From positions 298,341 to 335,331 of the forward strand of contig NZ_JAAGOA010000006.1 of the NCBI RefSeq assembly GCF_010550675.1: a stretch of DNA of 36,991 nt, written 5' to 3'. How positions within the stretch are numbered: position 1 is the stretch's first letter; each line of letters begins with the position of its first letter. The notes under the pieces are model-generated. The model had not been told where the DNA came from, made no database searches, and saw only the letters and a program-made list of their open reading frames with translations. Positions 25,269 to 33,272 of this stretch are shown here, one piece after another. Source of the stretch: Phytoactinopolyspora halotolerans. Its GTDB lineage: Bacteria; Actinomycetota; Actinomycetes; Jiangellales; Jiangellaceae. A program made the position numbers and the translations under genes.

Positions 25269-26072
25269 ATGGCCGCCATGCCGACGCCCGCCGACGTGTG
25301 GGCGGCGTTCGACGCGATGCGGCAGCAAGGCCCGCTGGTGCAGAACATCACCAACTACGTCGCGATGGATCTCTCGGCTAATGCGCTGCTGGCGGCAGGG
25401 GCCTCGCCGGCTATGGTGCATGCTCGCGAAGAGGCCGCCGATTTCGCCGGAATCGCCGGAGCGGTGGTGGTGAACATCGGGACCTTGTCTCCGTCCTGGG
25501 TCGAGTCGATGCACGATGCGGCCCGGGTCGCCCGGGAACGCGGCACCCCGTGGGTGCTCGATCCGGTGGCTGCCGGCGCGACGTCGTACCGGACCAAGAC
25601 CGCGGCCGAACTGCTCGAGCTGAACCCGACCGTGGTGCGCGGAAACGCGAGCGAGATCCTGGCGCTCGCCGGCGCGGCGGGCAGCGGCAAGGGCGTGGAT
25701 TCGACCGACGCCTCGTCGGCCGCCGTCGACGCCGCCGCCGACCTGGCCGGTCGGACGGGCGGGGTGGTCGCGGTGACCGGGGATGTCGACGTGGTCACCG
25801 ACGGCACCCGCACCGTGCGTGTCACCGGCGGAGACCCGATGATGGCCAAGGTCACCGCGATGGGCTGCGCGGCCAGCGCGATCGTCGGGGCGTTCCTCGC
25901 CACCGCCGACGAGCCGCTGCTCGCTACCGTGTGCGCCCTCGCGGTGTTCGGCCTGGCCGGCGAGCGGGCGGCGGTGGGATCGCCAGGGCCCGGCACGCTG
26001 CGGTGGAGGCTGCTCGACGAGTTGTACACGCTCAATGAACGGGCGGTTATCTCCGGGGTCCGGCTCTCATGA
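25269..26072 (+). CDS. thiM: Hydroxyethylthiazole kinase
   Basis: A 267-residue kinase that phosphorylates 4-methyl-5-(2-hydroxyethyl)thiazole (salvage). Motifs: GPLVQNITNYVAMDLSANA and LLAAGASPAMV at the substrate site, WVLDPVAAGAT, VVRGNASEILALAG, and the C-terminal GGDPMMAKVTAMGCAASAIV anion hole with the catalytic Cys typical of ThiM. ATG 25269 follows AAGGAG and comes right after the TPP riboswitch. The stop overlaps thiE by four bases (ATGA). Expression should fall when TPP is plentiful. Confidence 0.94.
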   Translation: MAAMPTPADVWAAFDAMRQQGPLVQNITNYVAMDLSANALLAAGASPAMVHAREEAADFAGIAGAVVVNIGTLSPSWVESMHDAARVARERGTPWVLDPVAAGATSYRTKTAAELLELNPTVVRGNASEILALAGAAGSGKGVDSTDASSAAVDAAADLAGRTGGVVAVTGDVDVVTDGTRTVRVTGGDPMMAKVTAMGCAASAIVGAFLATADEPLLATVCALAVFGLAGERAAVGSPGPGTLRWRLLDELYTLNERAVISGVRLS

Positions 26073-26899
26073 TCGTCAGGCAGCGGCCACCCGGCGAGGA
26101 GCTGCCGGACCGATCCGGACTGGACGTGCGGCTCTACGTGGTGACCGACCCGTCGCTGGCGCCGGCCGACCGGCTGGTCGAGATGTGCTTGGCCGCCGTG
26201 GCCGGCGGCGCCACGCTGGTCCAGCTCAGGGATAAGCAGGCAAGCGACGATGAGCTACTGCGGCAGGCGGAGGCGCTGATGGACGCGCTGCGTCCGTCCG
26301 GTGTCCCGCTGGTGGTGAACGACCGCCTGGACGTCGCGCGACACGTCGGCGCCGGGCTGCACGTCGGCGTCCGGGATGCCCCGCCGTCGGCCGTCCGCCG
26401 CGAGCTGGGCGAGCAGGCGATCATCGGCTGGTCGGTCGAGACTCTCGAGCAGCTGTCGCCGTCCCTGGAGACGCTTCCCGAGCAGCGTGCGGCGGAGGAA
26501 TCCTCGGTGGGCGAATCGTCGGTGGCGCAGCGCCCGCCGGGTGAGACCGAGGCGTGCTCGTACCTGGCGGCCAGTCCGGTGTGGCGCACGCCCACCAAGA
26601 CGGACACCGCCGACGCCCTCGGCCCGCCCGGTGTCGCCGCCTTGCGCCGACGGACCTCGCTTCCGCTGGTCGGCATCGGCGGTATCAACACGCCGGAGCG
26701 AGCAGCTGAGGTGATCGCCGCCGGTGCCGACGGCGTCGCCGTGGTGTCCGGCGTCTTCGGCGCGGACGATCCCGAGGCCGCCGCGGCCGGGCTGCGCGCC
26801 GCGGTCGACGACGCGCTGCGCGCGCGGCGCTCGGATCCGCGGCAGCCACGCGGCCTCGAGCCACATGACCCCGAACAGCGAGGAGTGACGACCAGATGA
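26069..26899 (+). CDS. thiE: Thiamine-phosphate synthase
   Basis: A 276-residue TIM-barrel enzyme joining HMP-pyrophosphate and thiazole phosphate to make TMP. Motifs: LYVVTDPSLAP, GGATLVQLRDKQASDDELL, VPLVVNDRLDVARHVGAGLHVG, LVGIGGINTPERAAEVIAAG and DGVAVVSGVFGADDP. It is longer than the usual 210-220 residues because of an insertion of about 25 residues (about 137-167) rich in Glu/Ser/Ala between the IIGWSVET strand and YLAASPVWRTPTKTD, plus a charged tail of about 25 residues. It overlaps both neighbours by four bases (ATGA each), so thiM-thiE-thiD is translated as a coupled unit. Confidence 0.93.
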   Translation: MIVRQRPPGEELPDRSGLDVRLYVVTDPSLAPADRLVEMCLAAVAGGATLVQLRDKQASDDELLRQAEALMDALRPSGVPLVVNDRLDVARHVGAGLHVGVRDAPPSAVRRELGEQAIIGWSVETLEQLSPSLETLPEQRAAEESSVGESSVAQRPPGETEACSYLAASPVWRTPTKTDTADALGPPGVAALRRRTSLPLVGIGGINTPERAAEVIAAGADGVAVVSGVFGADDPEAAAAGLRAAVDDALRARRSDPRQPRGLEPHDPEQRGVTTR

Positions 26900-27693
26900 T
26901 CCCGACGGTTCTCTCGGTCGCCGGCTCGGACCCGTCCGGTGGTGCGGGCATACAGGCCGACCTGAAGACCTTCTCCGCGCTCGGGGCATACGGGGCCGCG
27001 GCGCTTACCGCTCTGACCGCGCAGAACACGCGCGGCGTGACCGGCGTCATGCCGGTGTCGGGCGAGTTCGTCGCGCAGCAGCTCTCCGCGCTCTTCGAGG
27101 ATTTGGACGTGCGGGCGGTGAAGACCGGGATGCTCGGCGATCCGGACGTCGTCGACGCGGTCGCGGCGGCGGTGCGGAAGTACTCGGTGCGCAACCTGGT
27201 GGTCGATCCGGTGATGGTGGCCACGTCGGGTGACCGGCTCGTCTCGGACGAGACGGTGGTCGCGATCCGGGATCGGTTGCTCCCGTTGGCCACCGTCCTC
27301 ACGCCGAACCTGCCGGAGACGGCGACGCTGCTCGGCTGGCCGGAGGTCGGCGCGGACCGGATGGCGGAGGCCGGCGCGGAACTGCGCGACCGGGGTGCCT
27401 CGGCCGTCGTCGTCAAGGGTGGGCATGGCGGCGGAGCGGAGGCGATCGATGTCCTGGTCGACGCCGACGGTGTGCACGAGCTGCGGGCGCCCCGCGTGGC
27501 CACCAAGAACACCCACGGCACGGGGTGCACGTTCTCGTCGGCGATCGCCGTCGGACTGGCGCACGGCAAACCGCTGCGCGACGCGGTCGAGGAGGCGAAG
27601 CGTTACCTCACCGACGCGCTGCGCGCGGCTGACACGCTGAGCGTCGGCGGGGGATACGGGCCGGTGCACCACTTCCACGCGATGTGGAGCTGA
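26896..27693 (+). CDS. thiD: Hydroxymethylpyrimidine / phosphomethylpyrimidine kinase
   Basis: A 265-residue ribokinase-fold enzyme that phosphorylates HMP and HMP-P to give HMP-PP. The N terminus VLSVAGSDPSGGAGIQADLK is diagnostic, followed by FSALGAYGAAALTALTAQNT, VVDPVMVATSGDRLV, LTPNLPETATLLG and the catalytic GTGCTFSSAIA motif (as HGTGCTFSS). It starts inside the thiE stop (ATGA). With thiM and thiE it forms the complete route from salvaged pyrimidine and thiazole to TMP. Confidence 0.95.
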   Translation: MIPTVLSVAGSDPSGGAGIQADLKTFSALGAYGAAALTALTAQNTRGVTGVMPVSGEFVAQQLSALFEDLDVRAVKTGMLGDPDVVDAVAAAVRKYSVRNLVVDPVMVATSGDRLVSDETVVAIRDRLLPLATVLTPNLPETATLLGWPEVGADRMAEAGAELRDRGASAVVVKGGHGGGAEAIDVLVDADGVHELRAPRVATKNTHGTGCTFSSAIAVGLAHGKPLRDAVEEAKRYLTDALRAADTLSVGGGYGPVHHFHAMWS

Positions 27694-27793
27694 CGGCCAT
27701 CGCACGAACGGCCACGACACGATCAGCGCCGTGCTGGTCGGCAGGACATCCACAAGAGACATGACCGGCATGAGACAAGGAGCGATACGAGAC

Positions 27794-28459
27794 ATGGGAT
27801 TCTCCGCCGACGCATGGCAGCGCGCGAAGCCCTGGTACGACGCGATTCTGGACCATCCGTTCGTCCGGGAACTGGGGGACGGCAGCCTGGACCGGGAGGT
27901 GTTCCTCCGCTACATCGTCGACGACGCGCACTATCTCGCCCGGTACTCGCGTGCGCTGGCGACCACGGCCGCCCGGTGGCCGGAGCCCGAGGGCGCGGCG
28001 TCGATCGCCAAGTTCGCCGCCGGCGCCATCGAAGCGGAACGCATGTTGCACTCGTCGTTGCTGGGAGAGGCGGGCGTCGACATCGACCGGATGACGTCGG
28101 AGCCGACGCCGACCTGTCTGGCCTACGTGCACACACTTCTGGCCGATGCGATGGTCGCTCCGGCTCCGGTGGCGCTGGCCGGATTGCTGCCATGTTTCCG
28201 CATCTACGCCGAGGTCGGTCAGCATTTCGCCGGGGTGCTGGCGGAGAATCCGGACCATCCGTACGCGGCATGGCTGTCCACCTACGGTGATCCGGCGTTC
28301 GCGGAGGACACCAGGCGCGCGGAGGAGATCGCCGACGAGCAGGCGCCCGGCCATGGGCCGCAGCTGGAGGCGATGCATGCGGCGTACGCTCGGGCTTCGC
28401 GGTTCGAGTGGATGTTCTGGGACGCGTCGTACCGGGGTGAGTCGTGGCCGGTTCCGTGA
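27794..28459 (+). CDS. tenA: TenA/thiaminase II family protein
   Basis: A 221-residue all-helical TenA protein that hydrolyses aminopyrimidine breakdown products of thiamine to HMP, feeding ThiD. Seen: RYIVDDAHYLARYSRALATT, AGLLPCFRIYAEVG with the likely catalytic Cys of the TenA_C branch, and the C-terminal RASRFEWMFWDASY carrying the conserved Glu. ATG 27794 has AAGGAG 11 bases upstream. Earlier in-frame starts (27770, 27731) exist but add sequence without family match. It follows thiD by 100 bp on the same strand and is probably part of the riboswitch-controlled operon or linked to it. Confidence 0.88.
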   Translation: MGFSADAWQRAKPWYDAILDHPFVRELGDGSLDREVFLRYIVDDAHYLARYSRALATTAARWPEPEGAASIAKFAAGAIEAERMLHSSLLGEAGVDIDRMTSEPTPTCLAYVHTLLADAMVAPAPVALAGLLPCFRIYAEVGQHFAGVLAENPDHPYAAWLSTYGDPAFAEDTRRAEEIADEQAPGHGPQLEAMHAAYARASRFEWMFWDASYRGESWPVP

Positions 28460-28514
28460 GCCGGAACGGTGGCGCACGGGAGGAGTCGGCCGGGCCGCGT
28501 ATTGTTGGGATCGC

Positions 28515-28543
28515 TTTCGAGTAGGACACATAGACGTTACAAT
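28515..28543 (+). promoter_or_regulatory. Candidate serA promoter
   Basis: TACAAT (28538-28543) is a good -10 box; TTTCGA 17 bases upstream is a weak -35. It would give an mRNA leader of about 75 bases. Confidence 0.4.
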
Positions 28544-28624
28544 CGTCAGCCATCGGGCCCAGTGTCGCGCTCGCCCACATGTACCCACCGAGGTCGCACG
28601 ACACTAGAAGAGGGTGTAAACCAC

Positions 28625-30214
28625 GTGAGCAAGCCCGTCGTACTGATCGCTGAGGAACTCTCGCCAGCCACTGTCGATGCGCTTGGACCGGACTTCGAGA
28701 TCCGTCGCGCCAATGGAGCCGATCGGGCGGAGTTGCTCCCGGCCATCGCCGACGTGGACGCGATCCTGGTCCGCAGCGCGACGAAGGTGGACGCCGAGGC
28801 CATCGAGGCCGCGAAGAACCTCAAGGTCATCGCCCGCGCCGGTGTGGGCTTGGACAACGTCGACGTGAAGGCGGCCACTCAGGCCGGCGTCATGGTCGTC
28901 AACGCACCTACCTCCAACATCACCAGTGCCGCGGAGCTGGCGGTCGGGTTGCTGCTGGCCACGGCACGCAACATCGCGCCGGCGAACCAGGCGCTCAAGG
29001 GTGGAGAGTGGAAGCGGAGCAAGTACTCCGGAACCGAGCTTCTGGAGAAGACCGTCGGCATTGTGGGGCTGGGCCGTATCGGTGCGCTGGTCGCGGAGCG
29101 GCTGGCGGCGTTCGGCGTCGAACTCGTCGCGTACGACCCCTACGTGTCGGCCGCGCGTGGTGCCCAGATGGGCGTCGAGATGATGTCGCTGGATGAACTG
29201 CTCGCGAAGAGCGACTTCATCACCGTTCATCTGCCGAAGACGCCGGAGACGGCGGGCTTGATCGGCGAAGAGGCACTGCGGAAGGTCAAGCCCACCGTGC
29301 GGATCATCAACGCCGCGCGTGGTGGGATCGTCGATGAGCACGCGCTCGCGGTTGCGCTGAAGGAAGGCCGCGTCGCCGGCGCCGGTATCGACGTGTTCGC
29401 CTCTGAGCCCTGCACCGAGTCGCCGCTGTTCGACTTCGAATCGGTCGTCGTCACACCGCACCTGGGCGCCTCCACGGCCGAGGCGCAGGAGAAGGCCGGT
29501 ATCTCGGTGGCCAAGTCGGTGCGCCTGGCGCTCGCCGGTGAGCTGGTGCCGGACGCGGTCAACGTCAAGGGCGGCGCCATCGCGGAGGAGGTGCGGCCTG
29601 GGATTCCGCTCGCCGAGAAGCTCGGCCGGATCTTCACCGGTCTGGCCGGCGGCGCGGCGAGCCAGCTCGATGTCGTCGTCCGTGGCGAGATCGCCAGCCA
29701 GGACGTGAAGGTGCTGGAGCTCGCGGCTCTGAAGGGTGTCTTCATGGACGTCGTCGAGGAGCAGGTCTCCTACGTCAACGCTCCGGTCATCGCCGCCGAC
29801 CGTGGCGTCGAGGTCCAGCTGAAGACCTACGAGGAGTCGCCGGACTACCGCAACCTGGTGACGGTGCGCGGGACCCTTCCTGACGGCCGGAAGGTGTCGG
29901 TGTCCGGGACGTTGTCGGGCCCGAAGCACGTCGAGAAGATCGTCGAGGTGCTGGGCTACGACATCGAGGCGTTCCCGGCCGAGCACATGGCGTTCTTCCG
30001 CTACGTCGACAAGCCGGGCGTCGTCGGCACGGTCGGGCGGGTGCTCGGCGAGGCCGGTGTGAACATCGCCGGTATGCAGGTCAGCCGGGACACCAAGGGC
30101 GGACACGCACTCGTGGCCATGACCGTGGACCAGGCGATTCCGACGCCCGCGCTGGACAACATCGTGCAGGCGATCGGTGCCGAGTGGGGCCGTACCGTCG
30201 ACCTGGACGAGTAG
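28625..30214 (+). CDS. serA: D-3-phosphoglycerate dehydrogenase
   Basis: A 529-residue cytosolic enzyme making 3-phosphohydroxypyruvate, the first step to serine. Substrate and NAD domains carry ILVRSATKVDAEAIE, ARAGVGLDNVD, VGIVGLGRIGALVAERL (dinucleotide loop), INAARGGIVDE (Arg), the Glu of DVFASEPC and VVTPHLGAST (His). An intervening ASB domain (about 315-450) and a C-terminal ACT domain (about 455-529, FFRYVDKPGVVGTVGRVLGE) make it the long form found in mycobacteria, in which serine inhibits through the ACT domain. The GTG at 28625 starts VSKPVVLIAEEL; GAGGG lies about 12 bases upstream. A strong terminator follows at 30318. Confidence 0.95.
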   Translation: MSKPVVLIAEELSPATVDALGPDFEIRRANGADRAELLPAIADVDAILVRSATKVDAEAIEAAKNLKVIARAGVGLDNVDVKAATQAGVMVVNAPTSNITSAAELAVGLLLATARNIAPANQALKGGEWKRSKYSGTELLEKTVGIVGLGRIGALVAERLAAFGVELVAYDPYVSAARGAQMGVEMMSLDELLAKSDFITVHLPKTPETAGLIGEEALRKVKPTVRIINAARGGIVDEHALAVALKEGRVAGAGIDVFASEPCTESPLFDFESVVVTPHLGASTAEAQEKAGISVAKSVRLALAGELVPDAVNVKGGAIAEEVRPGIPLAEKLGRIFTGLAGGAASQLDVVVRGEIASQDVKVLELAALKGVFMDVVEEQVSYVNAPVIAADRGVEVQLKTYEESPDYRNLVTVRGTLPDGRKVSVSGTLSGPKHVEKIVEVLGYDIEAFPAEHMAFFRYVDKPGVVGTVGRVLGEAGVNIAGMQVSRDTKGGHALVAMTVDQAIPTPALDNIVQAIGAEWGRTVDLDE

Positions 30215-30317
30215 GCCGTCCGAGTAGTAGCTCGCCCGAGCAGTAGCAGCACGAGCAGCAGCATGAGTAGTGGCGGCGCAAGTCGTACCGCCCTGACTTG
30301 ACGGCGAGCGCGCGAAT

Positions 30318-30344
30318 GGCCCGCACCCTGGATGGGTGCGGGCC
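30318..30344 (+). terminator. Terminator after serA
   Basis: GGCCCGCACCC, five-base loop, GGGTGCGGGCC: a perfect 11-bp GC-rich stem followed by GTTCCGTGCGTT. It lies 104 bp after the serA stop. Confidence 0.7.
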
Positions 30345-30394
30345 GTTCCGTGCGTTGTGGCGCGTCCTGCCTGCTGCGAGAAGCTCAGCGACAG

Positions 30395-30462
30395 GCTGAA
30401 CTCAGTGACGGGCCGAACTCAGTGACCGCCCGAACTCAGCGGCCGCCCGAACTCAGCGGCCG
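30395..30462. repeat. Four 17-bp tandem repeats between serA and leuB
   Basis: Units (G/C)C(T/C)GAACTCAG(T/C)G(A/G)C(G/C)G at 30395, 30412, 30429 and 30446; the last two are identical. 17 bp is not a multiple of three, so the array is unlikely to be coding throughout, yet the fourth unit holds the stop codon of the small minus-strand ORF. Confidence 0.75.
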
Positions 30463-30542
30463 GCCTCGCCGCCGTTGTCGCGTCGGTCGATCGCTTCCTG
30501 CAGGGCTTGCCGCGCCTGTTGTGTCTCTTGTTCTTCGGTCAT
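30453..30542 (-). CDS. Possible 29-residue microprotein
   Basis: MTEEQETQQARQALQEAIDR and nine more residues ending EAGR, then TGA. It would form a single charged, Gln/Glu-rich amphipathic helix. GAGG and GGA lie nine and four bases before the ATG; an in-frame ATG at 30560 would add six residues. The frame is open further upstream without a good start, so a longer coding region cannot be excluded. The 3' end and stop lie in the tandem repeat array. No family recognised. It is the only coding candidate in the 745-bp gap between serA and leuB. Confidence 0.35.
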   Translation of the reverse strand: MTEEQETQQARQALQEAIDRRDNGGEAGR

Positions 30543-30878
30543 CTTTCCAACCTCTGACATGCTCCTGGATGGAACCCGCGTCGACGGGCGTGACCACAGG
30601 GCTCGTCCGCACGTACAGGTGGATCTCACCGGTGTCGCCGGGGCAGTGCTTGTGGCGTCTGTTCCGACGGGCTTGTCGTGTGGTTCGAACTCCGCGCCCG
30701 GATTGCGGGTGCTGCAGTGGTCGTCGCTACGGGTGGGCCAGCGGGTACACCGAACTCCGCGACGAGGGGCCAGCCTTATCGGGCCTCGTCGCGGCGGCTA
30801 AGAATGCGTACCGACCACTGCATGACACTCAGCACGGTACGCCTGGATCCGGCGTGTTGTCTCGTAGGATGACCTAGT

Positions 30879-30895
30879 ATCTCGTATAGCGAGAT
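30879..30895. promoter_or_regulatory. Palindrome upstream of leuB
   Basis: ATCTCG-TATAG-CGAGAT, 64 bp before the leuB ATG in the most AT-rich stretch of the gap. It may be an operator for an amino-acid-responsive regulator. The region 30560-30878 shows nothing else I can support. Confidence 0.35.
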
Positions 30896-30959
30896 CAATG
30901 ATCAGTCCGAATGGTGAGCTACCGGTACCGCCATGCGGACGCCGCGATACCGTATCCGC

Positions 30960-31997
30960 ATGGCGCAGAACATCAATCTTGCCGTCATTCCGGGCGACGG
31001 CATCGGGCCCGAAGTCGTGGCCGAGGGTCTCAAGGTACTGGACGTCGCCTTGGGTGACATCAAGGTGTCCCCGACCGAATATGACCTGGGTGCTCGTCGT
31101 TGGCACGCCACCGGTGAGACTCTCCCGGATTCCGTCCTGGAGGAGCTTCGCGAGCACGACGTGATCTTGCTCGGCGCCATCGGTGATCCGACTGTGCCCA
31201 GCGGCGTCCTCGAGCGCGGTCTGCTGCTCAAGCTGCGCTTCGCGTTCGATCACTATGTCAACCTGCGTCCATCGCGGATCGTGCCCGGTGTGCAGACGCC
31301 GCTGGCCGACCCGGGCGAAGTCGACTTCGTCGTGGTGCGGGAGGGCACCGAAGGGCCGTACGTCGGCAACGGCGGCGCACTCCGCGTCGACACACCGCAC
31401 GAGATCGCCAACGAGGTCAGCGTCAACACCGCCTTCGGTGTGGAGCGGGTCGTCCGTGACGCCTTCCGCCGGGCGCAGGCCCGGCCGCGTCGCAAACTGA
31501 CCTACATCCACAAGCACAACGTGCTCGTGCACGCAGGCCACCTCTGGCGGCGCACCGTCGAACGGGTCGGGCAGGAGTATCCCGACGTGTCGGTCGATTA
31601 CCTGCACATCGACGCCGCGACGATCTTCATGGTGACCGATCCGTCGCGGTTCGACGTCATCGTCACCGATAACCTCTTCGGCGACATCATCACTGACCTC
31701 GCGGCTGCCATCTCCGGTGGTATCGGACTCGCCGCCAGCGGGAACGTCAACCCGGACCGGAGCGCGCCGTCGATGTTCGAACCGGTGCACGGGTCGGCGC
31801 CGGATATCGCCGGGCAGGGGATCGCCGATCCGACGGCGACCGTGTCGTCCGTCGGCCTGCTCCTCGAGCACCTCGGACACGCGGATGCGGCACGGCGGAT
31901 CAGCGACGCGGTGGTGGCGGACCTGGCGAGCCGGGGCGACGCCAAGCGCCGCACCTCGGAGATCGGCGACGCATTGGCCGCCCGCGTCTCCGGGTGA
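30960..31997 (+). CDS. leuB: 3-isopropylmalate dehydrogenase
   Basis: A 345-residue NAD-dependent decarboxylating dehydrogenase of leucine synthesis. Motifs: [50 protein letters not shown], the [10 protein letters not shown] segment, [15 protein letters not shown] with the metal-binding aspartates, and [20 protein letters not shown]. The ATG at 30960 gives the canonical length; an ATG at 30933 would add nine residues. There is no ribosome site before 30960, but TACCGT ends six bases upstream, so it may be leaderless. It stands apart from leuC/leuD, which are not in the window. Confidence 0.95.
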   Translation: MAQNINLAVIPGDGIGPEVVAEGLKVLDVALGDIKVSPTEYDLGARRWHATGETLPDSVLEELREHDVILLGAIGDPTVPSGVLERGLLLKLRFAFDHYVNLRPSRIVPGVQTPLADPGEVDFVVVREGTEGPYVGNGGALRVDTPHEIANEVSVNTAFGVERVVRDAFRRAQARPRRKLTYIHKHNVLVHAGHLWRRTVERVGQEYPDVSVDYLHIDAATIFMVTDPSRFDVIVTDNLFGDIITDLAAAISGGIGLAASGNVNPDRSAPSMFEPVHGSAPDIAGQGIADPTATVSSVGLLLEHLGHADAARRISDAVVADLASRGDAKRRTSEIGDALAARVSG

Positions 31998-32212
31998 CGG
32001 AAGGGCCACTGAGCGAAGGCGTAGGCGAGTTGCGCCATGGCGGCATGAATCGGACGTGGTCGGGAACCGTCGGTCGTCGTGAATCTCGCTGGCACGTGGC
32101 ACACGCACGTAGATCGCGATGAAGGGCCAGCGTGCGCTCCTGTATCTGTCGTTCCTCCGTGCGGGCGGCCATCGTCGCTGGTGAACGAGCAATGAACCTT
32201 CGGGGGAGATCG

Positions 32213-32218
32213 TATACT
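32213..32218 (+). promoter_or_regulatory. -10 box before the GDPD gene
   Basis: TATACT is a strong -10 box eight bases before the ATG of a short upstream ORF (32227). The 215 bp between leuB and this box show no supported gene. Confidence 0.5.
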
Positions 32219-32226
32219 CGGGCCGC

Positions 32227-32262
32227 ATGGGTGGGCGATCGATGCGACGATATGAGCCGTGA
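32227..32262 (+). CDS. Short upstream ORF coupled to the GDPD gene
   Basis: Eleven codons, MGGRSMRRYEP, whose stop TGA overlaps the GTG of the next gene in GTGA. With no ribosome site at the GTG, translation of the phosphodiesterase probably depends on ribosomes finishing this short ORF. Confidence 0.4.
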   Translation: MGGRSMRRYEP

Positions 32263-33068
32263 CCGCGCCACGGTACGGCAGTGACGATGGATTCCTGGCG
32301 ATCGCCCACCGGGGCGGCGCCGGGCTGGCTCCAGAGAACACGGTGGCGGCGTTCAGCCGGGCCTACGCGCTGGGCTACCGCTATCTCGAGACCGACGTCA
32401 GGGTGACCGCCGACGGCGTCTGTCTGGCGTTCCACGACGCCAAGCTCGGGCGTGTCACGGATGGGCGCGGGCAGGTGGTCCGCCACACGTGGGACGACGT
32501 CCGCCGGCTGGCGGTCGGCGGCACCGAGCCGGTGGCACGCCTGGATGATGTCCTGCTCGCCTTCCCCGACGCGTGTTTCATCATCGATGTCAAGGACGAG
32601 GCCGCCATCGAGCCATTGGCCGACGTGCTGCGGAGGACCGGCGCGGCGGCGCGGGTGTGTCTCGCAGGCGCCTGGGACGGGTGGCTGACGCAACTCCGCG
32701 CGGCTGTGGGTCCAGAGCTGACCTGCGCTCTCGGATGGCGTGCGCTCGTTTCCTGGCTCGGCTGCGCGCGGCTGCGGGTCGCCGCCCCCAGGCGCGTGAT
32801 GACGGGGGAGTTCGCCCATGTTCCGCTGCGACTGGGCCGGGTACCGGTCTTCATGGACCGTCTGGTCACCCGTGCGCACCAGCGTGGCCTGCGGCTCGTG
32901 GTCTGGACGGTGGACGATCCGGACGTCATGCGGCGGCTGATCGCCGCGGGCGTCGACGGCATCATCACGGATCGGCCGGACGTGCTGCGCGAGGTCATGA
33001 TCGCCGAAGGCATCTGGCACGCTCCGACGCCGTCCGTCCACTTCCCGGCTACCGACTCCGCCCGGTGA
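32259..33068 (+). CDS. Glycerophosphodiester phosphodiesterase
   Basis: A 269-residue TIM-barrel phosphodiesterase that hydrolyses glycerophosphodiesters to glycerol-3-phosphate and an alcohol. Catalytic His pair in AIAHRGGAGLAPENT and CLAFHDAKLGR; metal ligands in ETDVRVTADG (Glu, Asp) and FIIDVKDE; C-terminal VVWTVDDPDVMRRLIAAGVD and IITDRPD. No signal peptide, so probably cytosolic. GTG start at 32259 overlaps the stop of the short upstream ORF. It lies alone between leuB and ilvE. Confidence 0.9.
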   Translation: MTAPRYGSDDGFLAIAHRGGAGLAPENTVAAFSRAYALGYRYLETDVRVTADGVCLAFHDAKLGRVTDGRGQVVRHTWDDVRRLAVGGTEPVARLDDVLLAFPDACFIIDVKDEAAIEPLADVLRRTGAAARVCLAGAWDGWLTQLRAAVGPELTCALGWRALVSWLGCARLRVAAPRRVMTGEFAHVPLRLGRVPVFMDRLVTRAHQRGLRLVVWTVDDPDVMRRLIAAGVDGIITDRPDVLREVMIAEGIWHAPTPSVHFPATDSAR

Positions 33069-33272
33069 TAGCGCATCCATGACGCCGCTCGGTGACTCCG
33101 CTGCGTGATTCCGCCCTGTGACTCGGCTGCATGATTCGCTACGCGTCCGGACGCGAATTTCCGGGGGCGGCGTGCTGGCTTCTTCTTGGACGTCCTACTA
33201 TCTTTGGACCATCGACAGAGTTCGACGTCGCGTTATGTCGGACCACTATCAACTTGGTGAAGGGACCACGCC

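Noticed and set aside
30395-30462. CRISPR array
   Set aside because: 17-bp units are directly adjacent with no spacers and there are no cas genes.
31900-32271. Minus-strand 123-residue frame between leuB and the GDPD gene
   Set aside because: Mostly Arg/Pro/Ser, overlaps leuB antisense, no ribosome site or family; the region is left as non-coding apart from the GDPD promoter.
33069-33272. T-box or leader peptide before ilvE
   Set aside because: No run of branched-chain codons, no terminator stem and no T-box consensus seen.
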